NCBI RefSeq assembly: GCF_049965315.1
Contig: NZ_JBMFWL010000004.1
Location: forward strand, 20,136 to 84,135
Origin: Acidithiobacillus_B sp049965315
Lineage (GTDB): Bacteria; Pseudomonadota; Gammaproteobacteria; Acidithiobacillales; Acidithiobacillaceae
Direction: 5' to 3'
DNA: 64,000 bases
Each line of letters starts with the position of its first letter. The stretch's first letter is position 1. The notes beneath the pieces were generated by a model. That model was given only the letters and a program-made list of their open reading frames with translations, was not told the origin of the DNA and searched no databases. Below are positions 45,150 through 52,551 of this stretch, piece after piece. The translations under genes and the position numbers were made by a program.

Positions 45150-45349
45150 TTTCATTCAAAATCATCGAGTTGCACAGGCGCTCAGCCTGCTTCCCCACGC
45201 GGAAAAACACCCTCACACAGCATCCGCCAGAACCCTGTGGGTCGGGAATGGGTCAGCGCAACCCAACCCCGTCGGCTGCCCGGGAGAAAAGGCGGGTGCT
45301 GCATTGCGGAGATTGGGGGTTCCGTCGCGGGTGCGTTACACTGCAAGGC

Positions 45350-45631
45350 ATGGAACAGGAAACCGATTGGACCGTGCTGACGACGATCAACGCACCGCGC
45401 TGGCCGCATGTCACGGGCGATGATCTGGAAGGCTGGCTGACGGGCGGCGGCGATGTGGATACCGCTGCCCTGCAGGCGTTTTTCTATGAGTGCGACCTAG
45501 GAGCGCAGCTCCAGTTTCTGCGCGGGCGTCACATCCCCGTGGAACGGGCGCTCGCCACACTGGATCGGCACGTCCGGCCCGGATTTCCGAAGGCCTTTCA
45601 TTTTCCTCTCGACGTTTGGTCGGCGGCCTGA
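45350..45631 (+). CDS. Small protein paired with the AbiEii-like gene
   Basis: A 93-residue protein of unknown family, with Trp/His-rich N-terminus and a helical middle (AALQAFFYECDLGAQLQFLRG). Its stop shares a base with the start of the nucleotidyltransferase gene, the arrangement of toxin-antitoxin pairs. It lacks the winged helix of AbiEi. An antitoxin role is inferred from position only. Upstream from the tRNA are 200 bases with nothing recognisable. Confidence 0.55.
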   Translation: MEQETDWTVLTTINAPRWPHVTGDDLEGWLTGGGDVDTAALQAFFYECDLGAQLQFLRGRHIPVERALATLDRHVRPGFPKAFHFPLDVWSAA

Positions 45632-46305
45632 TGGAACCTTGGGAACAACTTTTCGATAAAGGCATGGCCGCCCTGGATTCCTTGCCCCCGGCGCTACCAG
45701 CACCGGACTGGACCATGGGCGGCGGTACCGTGCTCATGTTCAAGTATCGTCATCGGCTGAGCCAGGATGTGGCCATTTTCCTGACGGATGCGCAGTACCT
45801 GACGGCGCTGTCCCCTCGCCTCAATGACAAGGTGGAGGATCTGACGAATCGCTACCGGGAAGACTCCCAGCACGTCAAGCTCATCTTTCCGGAGCTTGGC
45901 GAAGTGGACTTTGTGGTGGCCCCGCGGCTCATTGCCCACTCGACGGAACTGGCAAAAATCCATGGTCGCGCCGTGGCGTTGGACAAGCCGGAAGAGATCA
46001 TCGCCAAGAAATGCTTTTACCGCGCGGACGGATTCACCGCCAGGGACGTGTTCGATCTGGCCGTGTTCCTTGCCAAGGAGCCGGAGACGGTCCGGAAGCA
46101 CCTGCCCATCCTCACGTCCCGGCGGGATGAAATCGCCGCGCGACTGGAACATTACCGGAACCACCCGACGATGTGGGAGCGGGAAATCGGCAAGGTGCGC
46201 CCCTTGCCGGGGTTCGAGCCATACCGTCAGAAGTCGCTGGGCACGGTCACCCGCTTCTATGACGACCCGCAGGAGTGGCTGCAAGGGCGGATGTCGGAAC
46301 GGTAA
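45631..46305 (+). CDS. AbiEii-like nucleotidyltransferase (type IV toxin family)
   Basis: A 224-residue protein of the AbiEii/AbiGii nucleotidyltransferase family. The Gly motif GGGTVLMFKYRHRLSQDV is followed by AIFL, where family members usually have Asp-x-Asp; here the second Asp is Ala. A later Asp (GEVDFVVAPR) and KKCFYRADGFTARDVFDLAVF (in part) match the family. The enzyme may therefore be inactive or altered. The small upstream partner is coupled. Confidence 0.75.
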   Translation: MEPWEQLFDKGMAALDSLPPALPAPDWTMGGGTVLMFKYRHRLSQDVAIFLTDAQYLTALSPRLNDKVEDLTNRYREDSQHVKLIFPELGEVDFVVAPRLIAHSTELAKIHGRAVALDKPEEIIAKKCFYRADGFTARDVFDLAVFLAKEPETVRKHLPILTSRRDEIAARLEHYRNHPTMWEREIGKVRPLPGFEPYRQKSLGTVTRFYDDPQEWLQGRMSER

Positions 46306-46405
46306 GCGGCCATCGGCCCATCGCCCGCATGATGCTGGCGCTTCACCCGGCTCCGCGGATTCGCTGTGGACGGGCCTGCCGGATGCGACCCCTGCCAAAG
46401 CGCCC

Positions 46406-46888
46406 TCACGGCCCCAGGCGCAATTGCTCGATCTGGTGCAGGGCGATGGCGTGGCCGCGCAGGGCGGCTTCGGCCAGCCACTTGATCCCCAGGGTGCGGT
46501 TGCGGGGTGTGCCCAGGCCCTGGAAATAGGCCTGGTAGAGCCAGTGCATGGCGTCGGCGTTGCCCGCCTCCGCCGCCTCCTGGAACCACGCCAGGGCCAG
46601 GGCGGGCTTGCCCGCCTCCCGCAAGGCCAGCCCCAGGGCCAGGGCCGCCTCTCCGTCGCCCCCCTCCGCCCGGCCCAGCAGCCCGCGCAGCGCGTCGTCC
46701 AGGGGCAGGGGCAGGAGCGGCGCCAGGGCGTCCACGGGGATCATCCGCTTGCCCTTGCCGTTCACCGCCACCGAGGGCAGGGTCCCCTCCTCGCACCAGC
46801 GCTGCAGCGTGCGGCAGGTCCTGCCCGTCAGGCGGGCCGCCGTGCGCGCGCTCAGCATCACCTCTCCCGCAATCGCCTCATCGTCCAT
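46406..46888 (-). CDS. HTH (MerR/excisionase-like) protein with Sel1 repeats
   Basis: A 160-residue protein. Residues 10-55 form a MerR/excisionase-type helix-turn-helix (LSARTAARLTGRTCRTLQRWCEEG), so it should bind DNA. The rest carries two Sel1-like repeats (AGKPALALAWFQEAAEAGNADA, in part; TLGIKWLAEAALRGH). GGGAGGGG lies near the ATG. Three copies of GCGACAT lie 60-97 bases upstream. The Sel1 part may sense a protein partner. It diverges from the pilin gene. Confidence 0.7.
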   Translation of the reverse strand: MDDEAIAGEVMLSARTAARLTGRTCRTLQRWCEEGTLPSVAVNGKGKRMIPVDALAPLLPLPLDDALRGLLGRAEGGDGEAALALGLALREAGKPALALAWFQEAAEAGNADAMHWLYQAYFQGLGTPRNRTLGIKWLAEAALRGHAIALHQIEQLRLGP

Positions 46889-46948
46889 GGCAACCCCTCC
46901 CGTCGCGAAACCGGAGCGACACGCAGGGCAGCATATCGCAAAAAAACA

Positions 46949-46985
46949 GCGACATCCACATCATGTCGCGCTTGGGAAGCGACAT
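46949..46985. promoter_or_regulatory. Triplicated GCGACAT motif
   Basis: GCGACAT at 46949-46955, its inverted copy ATGTCGC at 46963-46969, and a third direct copy at 46979-46985. The two direct copies are exactly 30 bases apart. The location upstream of the HTH gene suggests an operator. Confidence 0.5.
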
Positions 46986-47137
46986 CTAAGCGCGTGTCTG
47001 GTAATAAATGCGCCAATTCGCGAATATTGAGCGAAAAATCCTCCCGGCCGGATTTCCTGTGCCCGGAGGCGTGCGCGGGCGGCTTAGATATTATCGCAAC
47101 ATACTGTTTATCTTGTGAAAATTGTTCCATCGCCAAT

Positions 47138-47155
47138 GCGGCATGAAACTTGCTT
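47138..47155 (+). promoter_or_regulatory. Sigma-54-type promoter of the pilin gene
   Basis: CGGCATGAAACTTGCTT has GG and GC exactly ten bases apart with the TTGC box, close to the RpoN consensus (T at the first position is C). It lies 58 bases upstream of the pilin start. Pilin genes are often driven by PilSR and RpoN. Confidence 0.6.
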
Positions 47156-47212
47156 ATATCCAGCGCATTCGTTGATCAGGCCCAAAGGCCACCCATTGCA
47201 AGGAGCATGCGC

Positions 47213-47731
47213 ATGAAGATCGAAAACGCCCGCCGGCAGGAGGCCGGTTTCACCCTCATCGAACTGATGATCGTCATCGCCATCATCGGCATCCTGGCGG
47301 CCATCGCCATTCCGCAGTATGAGCAGTATATCACCACATCCAAGGCAAGCGCTGTAACCTCCAATTTTAAGAATGCCTTGAATCAAGTAACCGCTGCTGT
47401 TGCGGCTACTGCGGCTGGACAAAGCGTCAACCTTGCGACTGCTCTAAATATGAGTGCTAGCAATCCCACTGGCGAAGGGAATGTTGCGACAGCATACGAT
47501 CCAATTGGAACTACCACTGCAGGCGGTTGTGGTGATATAGCAATTAGTGGTGGATTGACTAATACAAGCTATGTAGCAGCCCCAATCCCATCTAACATCA
47601 CCATCTTAGTAGGTACCACGTGTACCAGCACTTCTTTGACAAATGCGATCAAATCAGCACTTACTGCAGCGGGTTATTCTGCTGCTACGACCACTGGCGT
47701 GAATATTACACCGAATGGTGGAATCCAGTAA
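47213..47731 (+). CDS. pilA: Type IV pilin, PilA-like
   Basis: A 172-residue prepilin. The leader is cut at AG|FTLIELMIVIAIIGILAAIAIPQYEQY (signature given in part), with Glu5 present. The ATG at 47213 is seven bases from AAGGAG; 47207 is too close. Two C-terminal Cys (GGCGDIA and GTTCTSTS) could form the D-loop disulfide. After residue 45 the coding bases become clearly AT-richer than the surroundings, a sign of variation or transfer. A terminator follows. Confidence 0.93.
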   Translation: MKIENARRQEAGFTLIELMIVIAIIGILAAIAIPQYEQYITTSKASAVTSNFKNALNQVTAAVAATAAGQSVNLATALNMSASNPTGEGNVATAYDPIGTTTAGGCGDIAISGGLTNTSYVAAPIPSNITILVGTTCTSTSLTNAIKSALTAAGYSAATTTGVNITPNGGIQ

Positions 47732-47754
47732 TCATTATCGGCTCAATTTTTTTG

Positions 47755-47780
47755 GGGCGGCTTCGGCCGCCCTTCTTCTA
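47755..47780 (+). terminator. Rho-independent terminator of the pilin gene
   Basis: GGGCGGC, loop TTCG and GCCGCCC form a perfect 7-bp stem with a stable tetraloop, followed by TTCTTCT. It is 24 bases after the pilin stop. Confidence 0.8.
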
Positions 47781-47790
47781 AGAAGAGCAA

Positions 47791-47856
47791 AAAATAAGCG
47801 CAGAATGCAGCTTCATTCTCATTGAACCCATGATCGCCATTGCTATCCCCCAATAA
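47791..47856 (+). pseudogene. Remnant of a second pilin gene
   Basis: The frame ending TAA at 47854 reads ECSFILIEPMIAIAIPQ, close to the pilin motif EAGFTLIELMIVIAI...IAIPQ with a missing internal stretch. No start codon or ribosome site is in place. It lies 20 bases past the pilin terminator and probably is decayed duplicate material. Confidence 0.65.
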
Positions 47857-47867
47857 GGAGCCCAGCC

Positions 47868-48089
47868 ATGCCCACCTCCCGCAGCGCAGCAGCCCCGGCG
47901 GCCTCCGCCAGCATCCCCGCCTCCCAACCTGCAGCCCCCTTCGACCGCCACGCCCGCATCGCCCAGCTCCAGGCCCAGCGCCACGCCCTTCTCCGGGAAC
48001 GCGGCCTCACCCGCGCCAACGGCGCCGAACTGGAACTCCGCCTCGCCATCATCCGCGCCGAACTCCACGCCCTCTACCACGCCTGCTGA
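47868..48089 (+). CDS. Small hypothetical protein
   Basis: A 73-residue protein, Ala-rich at the start and coiled-helical at the end (AQRHALLRERGLTRANGAELELRLAIIRAELHAL in part). AAGGAG lies seven bases from the ATG, so translation is likely. I do not recognise it. It follows the pilin remnant. Confidence 0.5.
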   Translation: MPTSRSAAAPAASASIPASQPAAPFDRHARIAQLQAQRHALLRERGLTRANGAELELRLAIIRAELHALYHAC

Positions 48090-48229
48090 CCTCTTCAACG
48101 GGGCGCTTTGTTCCCCCCGCTCGCCCCCGTTAGGGCTGAACGGAGACGGCGTGGAAACCATGCTATTGCAGGGCGTATGACTATTTGCCATGCTATTTGG
48201 CATCCGTAATGGAATACGAGGTACATCCA

Positions 48230-48532
48230 ATGGCTGCCATGAGCTTACGTTTGCCAGAAGATATTGAACTCAGACTGGCCCAGGAGGCTGAACGAGAAGG
48301 CGCTTCCCGCTCGGATCTGGCGCGCCGGGCCATCGTGGAATTTCTGGCGCGGAAGGAAAGAGCGCGTTTCATGTCCGAGCTGGTCGCCGAGGCGCAGGCC
48401 GGTTATGCCGATCCTGCGCTGCGCAAGGAGCTCCTTGCGCTGGCCGAAAGTGGTGCGGATTTTGGTCTGGAGGACTTGTTGGACGCGGAACGGTCTGCTG
48501 GCACCCATCCGGAAGAAAAATGGTGGCGGTGA
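48230..48532 (+). CDS. Ribbon-helix-helix antitoxin of a MazF-type pair
   Basis: A 100-residue protein with the RHH fold (MSLRLPEDIELRLAQEAEREG, ASRSDLARRAIVEFL) and a charged tail that would bind the toxin. The ATG at 48230 is preferred over 48209 and 48239 because of GAGG nine bases upstream. It overlaps the toxin gene by 13 bases. Confidence 0.8.
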   Translation: MAAMSLRLPEDIELRLAQEAEREGASRSDLARRAIVEFLARKERARFMSELVAEAQAGYADPALRKELLALAESGADFGLEDLLDAERSAGTHPEEKWWR

Positions 48533-48873
48533 TCCGACGCGGCGAAGTTTGGGTAGGCAATCTCAATCCGCCCCGTGGGGTGGAAATCGGTAAGATTCGT
48601 CCGGTACTGATCATTCAGGCCGATGAATTGACGGCCGCAGGAACACCGCTAGTGGTGGTTTTGCCACTCACGACCCAGGTGCGCACCCTCTTCCAAAAAT
48701 GGCGAGTGCTACTACCCGCAAGGCAAAGGCTGTTGAAGGACTGTCAAGTCGTTGTTGATCAGCCACGGGCCCTCGACCGCGGCAGACTGGGGGATGGCCC
48801 CCTCGCAGTGTTGACGGCGGCAGAGATGGCGGCGGTAGATCGAAGCCTTATGGCTGTTCTCGGCTTGCTATAG
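48520..48873 (+). CDS. MazF/PemK-type mRNA interferase toxin
   Basis: A 117-residue endoribonuclease of the MazF family. RRGEVWVGNLNPPRGVEIGKIRPVLII and VVVLPLTTQ match the fold, and TQVRTLFQKWRV follows. The active-site Arg and Thr positions look conserved (KIRPVLI, PLTT). Its start lies inside the antitoxin gene. Confidence 0.85.
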   Translation: MVAVIRRGEVWVGNLNPPRGVEIGKIRPVLIIQADELTAAGTPLVVVLPLTTQVRTLFQKWRVLLPARQRLLKDCQVVVDQPRALDRGRLGDGPLAVLTAAEMAAVDRSLMAVLGLL

Positions 48874-49292
48874 AGAGGGATGGGCGGGCAGCGATAATGC
48901 TCGCTTACCTCGTGAGGATATTTGGCCGCGACCAAAGCCGTTGGAGCCCACAGGTCGTGGGCGTGGCCTGCTCCTACGAGCCGCAGGCTTGGTTACGGAG
49001 ATGGGATGGCCTATGCACCTTGGTTTGGGCGCGGAATGGGCTGGTGGTACCCGCCGGCTTGCATCCCGGCGCGGGCATGGCTATCATGGACGACAAATCA
49101 TCAAAACCGCATCCTCTCGATAGGACGGCAGCCGGCACCGCAGGCTCAGGCACCAGGCTTCTTGCATTGCTCTCCGCTTTGTTTTCCAATACCCCCTGAT
49201 ATGCATCCAGATCAACCCCCAGCGATGACCCCTAAATCCATGATTCATCCCCAACCCCTGTTTTTTGCTACCCCCCTGAGGAGAATGCTCCC
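48874..49292. other. 419-base gap before trxA
   Basis: No credible gene. Short frames here lack ribosome sites and family features. One reads Gly/Trp/Pro-rich, but this is probably compositional. The last part should hold the trxA promoter. Confidence 0.5.
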
Positions 49293-49619
49293 ATGAGCGA
49301 TACCATCGTGCATGTATCCGATGACAGCTTCGAAAGCGACGTGCTGCAGTCCGCCACGCCGGTTCTGGTCGATTTTTGGGCGGAGTGGTGCGGCCCCTGC
49401 AAGATGATCGCGCCCATCCTCGAAGAAGCGGCCAAGGACTACGGCGGGCGCGTGATCGTGGCCAAGTTCAACATCGACGAAAACCCCGCCACCCCCCCCA
49501 AGTACGGCATCCGCGGCATCCCCACCCTCATGCTTTTCAAGAACGGCAAGCTCGAAGCCAGCAAGGTGGGCGCCCTCAGCAAAGCACAGTTAACCGCCTT
49601 CCTGGACAGTCACCTTTGA
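49293..49619 (+). CDS. trxA: Thioredoxin 1
   Basis: Cytosolic disulfide reductase, 108 residues, with WCGPC in FWAEWCGPCKMIAP, cis-Pro in GIRGIPTLMLF and VGALSKAQL. GAGGAG lies nine bases upstream of the ATG. Rho follows in the normal trxA-rho order. Confidence 0.97.
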   Translation: MSDTIVHVSDDSFESDVLQSATPVLVDFWAEWCGPCKMIAPILEEAAKDYGGRVIVAKFNIDENPATPPKYGIRGIPTLMLFKNGKLEASKVGALSKAQLTAFLDSHL

Positions 49620-49741
49620 ACACACCACGTCCCCGCCGTAAATCCGCCCCCAGAACGCCCAAGGTCTTCCCCAACGAAGACATCCTCATCGAAGAGGAAG
49701 AAATCCTCAGCGAAGCGCCCAGCGGCCCGCCCCGCGCGGCC

Positions 49742-51001
49742 ATGAACCTGACGGAGCTCAAGCGCAAGACCGCCGCCGAACTGGCCGTCATCTGCCAGGA
49801 GATGGGCCTGGAGGGGGGCACCGCCCGGCAGAAGAAGCAGGAGATCATCTTCAACATCCTCAAGGCCCACGCCCGCAACGGCGACGCCATCTACGGCGAG
49901 GGCGTGCTGGAGATCCTCACGGACGGCTTCGGCTTCCTGCGCGCGGCCTCGGGCTCCTACATGGCCGGGCCCGACGACATCTATGTCTCCCCCTCCCAGG
50001 TGCGGCGCTTCAGCCTGCAGACGGGCGATACCGTGGCCGGACAGATCCGCCCGCCCAAGGAAGGGGAGCGCTACTTCGCCCTGCTCAAGGTGGAGACCAT
50101 CAATTTCGAGGCCCCCGAGGCCACCCGCAACAAGGTCAACTTCGACGACCTCACGCCGCTCTTCCCCGAGGAGCGCCTGCGCCTGGAATCGGAGAACATA
50201 CCCTACGGCGAGCTGGCCCCGCGCATCATCGATCTCGTCTCGCCCATCGGCAAGGGCCAGCGCGGCCTCATCGTGGCCCCGCCCAAGACCGGCAAGACGG
50301 TGCTTCTGCAGCAGATCGCCCACGCCATCACCGCCAACCACCCCGAGTGCTACCTCATCGTGCTGCTCATCGACGAGCGCCCCGAGGAGGTCACGGAGAT
50401 GCAGCGTTCGGTGAAGGGCGAGGTGGTGTCCTCCACCTTCGACGAGCCCGCCACGCGCCATACCCAGGTGGCGGAGATCGTGCTGGAAAAGGCCAAGCGC
50501 CTGGTGGAGCACAAGCACGACGTGGTGATCCTGCTGGATTCCATCACCCGCCTGGCGCGCGCCTTCAACACCGTGGTGCCGTCCTCGGGCAAGGTCCTCA
50601 CCGGCGGCGTGGACGCCAACGCCCTGCAGAAGCCCAAGCGCTTCTTCGGCGCGGCGCGCAACATCGAGGAGGGCGGCAGCCTCACCATCATCGCCACGGC
50701 CCTGGTGGATACGGGCTCCAAGATGGACGAAGTGATCTTCGAGGAGTTCAAGGGCACCGGCAACATGGAGGTGCACCTCGACCGCCGCCTGGCGGAGAAG
50801 CGCGCCTACCCGGCCATCAACATCAACAAATCCGGCACGCGCCGGGAAGAGCTCCTGGTGCCCCAGGAGATGCTGGCCAAGATGTGGGTGCTGCGCAAGC
50901 TCCTGGCGCCCATGGACCCCGTGGAATCCATGGAGTTCCTGCTGGACAAGGTGCGCGCCACCAAGAACAACGCCGAGTTCTTCGATTCCATGAATCGCTG
51001 A
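49742..51001 (+). CDS. rho: Transcription termination factor Rho
   Basis: Hexameric RNA helicase that ends transcripts, 419 residues from MNLTELKRKT. It has the cold-shock RNA site (DGFGFLRAASGSYMAGPDDIYVS, in part), Walker A APPKTGKT, Walker B VILLDSITRLAR and the Q/R loops. The frame stays open back to a TTG at 49616 that overlaps the trxA stop, adding a 42-residue basic then acidic segment (RPRRKS, EDILIEEEEIL). No ribosome site favours either start. Confidence 0.96.
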   Translation: MNLTELKRKTAAELAVICQEMGLEGGTARQKKQEIIFNILKAHARNGDAIYGEGVLEILTDGFGFLRAASGSYMAGPDDIYVSPSQVRRFSLQTGDTVAGQIRPPKEGERYFALLKVETINFEAPEATRNKVNFDDLTPLFPEERLRLESENIPYGELAPRIIDLVSPIGKGQRGLIVAPPKTGKTVLLQQIAHAITANHPECYLIVLLIDERPEEVTEMQRSVKGEVVSSTFDEPATRHTQVAEIVLEKAKRLVEHKHDVVILLDSITRLARAFNTVVPSSGKVLTGGVDANALQKPKRFFGAARNIEEGGSLTIIATALVDTGSKMDEVIFEEFKGTGNMEVHLDRRLAEKRAYPAININKSGTRREELLVPQEMLAKMWVLRKLLAPMDPVESMEFLLDKVRATKNNAEFFDSMNR

Positions 51002-51108
51002 GCCATCCACCGCAACGGCAGCAGGCGGGGACGGGAGGAATCGCTAGACGCCACCCCATTCCGTCCCTATAATTCAGCCCTCTGAAAAAAGGCGTTAAGG
51101 ACATCGAG

Positions 51109-51312
51109 ATGAAGGCCAACATCCATCCTGATTACCAGGAAATCACCGTTACCTGTAGCTGCGGCAACACCTTCAAGACCCGCTCCACCGTGGGCAAGGA
51201 CTTGCATGTGGACCTCTGCTCCGAGTGTCACCCCTTCTATACCGGCAAGCAGCGCAATGTTTCGGCGGCGGGCCAGGTGGAGAAGTTCCGCAAGCGTTAC
51301 GGCGGCCAGTAA
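51109..51312 (+). CDS. rpmE: 50S ribosomal protein L31
   Basis: L31, 67 residues, zinc type: the four Cys in CSCGNTF and LCSEC bind zinc (C+ form). MKANIHPDYQEITVTC is typical. A zinc-free paralogue would be expected elsewhere. The next gene follows after six bases. Confidence 0.96.
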   Translation: MKANIHPDYQEITVTCSCGNTFKTRSTVGKDLHVDLCSECHPFYTGKQRNVSAAGQVEKFRKRYGGQ

Positions 51313-51318
51313 GGCCCC

Positions 51319-52548
51319 ATGGGCGAGGCGGAGCGCCAGGAGGACTTGCGGCGGCGGGCGCTGGCTTACCACGCCCTGCCGCAACCGGGCAAGCTGCGGG
51401 TGGAACCGAGCAAGCCCTGCGCCACGCAGGAGGACCTCTCCCTGGCCTATACGCCGGGAGTCGCGGCGCCCGTGCGCGCCATCGCCGCTGATCCCGACTG
51501 CGCCTACGACTACACGGCCAAGGGCAACCTCGTCGCCGTCGTGAGCAACGGCACCGCGGTCCTGGGCCTGGGCAACGTCGGCCCCCTGGCGGGCAAGCCG
51601 GTGATGGAAGGGAAGGCGCTGCTCTTCAAGCGCTTCGCCGACATCGACGCCTTTGACATCGAAGTGGATGTCCGCGATGCCGAGCACCTCATCGACGTGG
51701 TGACGGCCATCGCCCCCGGCTTCGGCGGGATCAACCTGGAAGACATCGCCGCGCCCGATTGCTTCCGGGTGGAGAGCGCGCTGCAGGAGCGCCTGGACAT
51801 CCCCGTCTTCCACGACGATCAGCACGGCACGGCGGTCATCGTCGCCGCCGCCTTGCAAAATGCCTTGGAGATCCAGGGCAAGACCCTGGCCGGCGCCAAG
51901 GTGGCCATCGTCGGCGCCGGCGCGGCCGGGCTGGCCATCGCCCGCATGCTCCAGCGCCTGGGGGCGGGGCAGATCCTGCTCAGCGACAAGGACGGCGTCC
52001 TCCATCGCGGGCGCCGGGACCTCAGCCCCTGGCATACCCCCTTCGCCATCGCCCCGGCGGGCATGGTGCTGGCGGAGATGCTCGCCGGCGCCGACGTGGT
52101 CATCGGCGTTTCGGCGCGCGGGGCCATTCCCGCCGAGGCCCTGCCCGGCCTGGCCAGAAACCCGGTGATCTTCGCCCTGGCCAACCCCGATCCCGAGATC
52201 GACCCCGCCCTGGTGCGGCGCCTGCGTCCCGACGCCATCATCGCCACCGGACGCTCCGACCTGCCCAATCAGGTCAACAACGTCCTCGGCTTTCCCTTCC
52301 TCTTCCGCGGCGCCCTGGATTGCCGGGCGCGGCAGATCAACGAGGCGATGCTGCTGGCCGCCGTGGATGCCCTGGCCCGCCTGGCCCGGGAGCCCGTTCC
52401 CGACGAGATCCTGGCGGCCTACGGGATGGAGGAATGCCGCTTCGGTCCCCAGTACATCATCCCCAAGCCCCTGGATCCGCGCCTGCGTCATTGGGTGGCG
52501 GACGCCGTGGCGGCAGCCGGACGTGCCAGTGGCGTAGCCCGCCGTTAA
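51319..52548 (+). CDS. NAD(P)-dependent malic enzyme, short form
   Basis: Oxidatively decarboxylates malate to pyruvate, 409 residues. YTPGVAAPVRAIA, VSNGTAVLGLGNVGPLAGKPVMEGK, DIDAFDIEV and the Rossmann VGAGAAGLAIARML are present. The C-terminal phosphotransacetylase domain of MaeB is absent, so it is the short family form. It is six bases after rpmE, so co-transcription is likely. Cofactor choice is unclear. Confidence 0.94.
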   Translation: MGEAERQEDLRRRALAYHALPQPGKLRVEPSKPCATQEDLSLAYTPGVAAPVRAIAADPDCAYDYTAKGNLVAVVSNGTAVLGLGNVGPLAGKPVMEGKALLFKRFADIDAFDIEVDVRDAEHLIDVVTAIAPGFGGINLEDIAAPDCFRVESALQERLDIPVFHDDQHGTAVIVAAALQNALEIQGKTLAGAKVAIVGAGAAGLAIARMLQRLGAGQILLSDKDGVLHRGRRDLSPWHTPFAIAPAGMVLAEMLAGADVVIGVSARGAIPAEALPGLARNPVIFALANPDPEIDPALVRRLRPDAIIATGRSDLPNQVNNVLGFPFLFRGALDCRARQINEAMLLAAVDALARLAREPVPDEILAAYGMEECRFGPQYIIPKPLDPRLRHWVADAVAAAGRASGVARR

Positions 52549-52551
52549 GCC

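Larger units (their letters stand above)
46889..47212. other. Regulatory gap between HTH-Sel1 and pilin genes
   Basis: No gene. It holds three GCGACAT heptamers (46949-46985), an AT-richer stretch, and a sigma-54-type promoter for the pilin. Nothing else was recognised. Confidence 0.6.

Noticed and set aside
48922..49296. Gly/Trp-rich frame resembling DUF5320 proteins
   Set aside because: Only a short stretch looks similar, there is no ribosome site, and it runs into trxA; likely chance composition.
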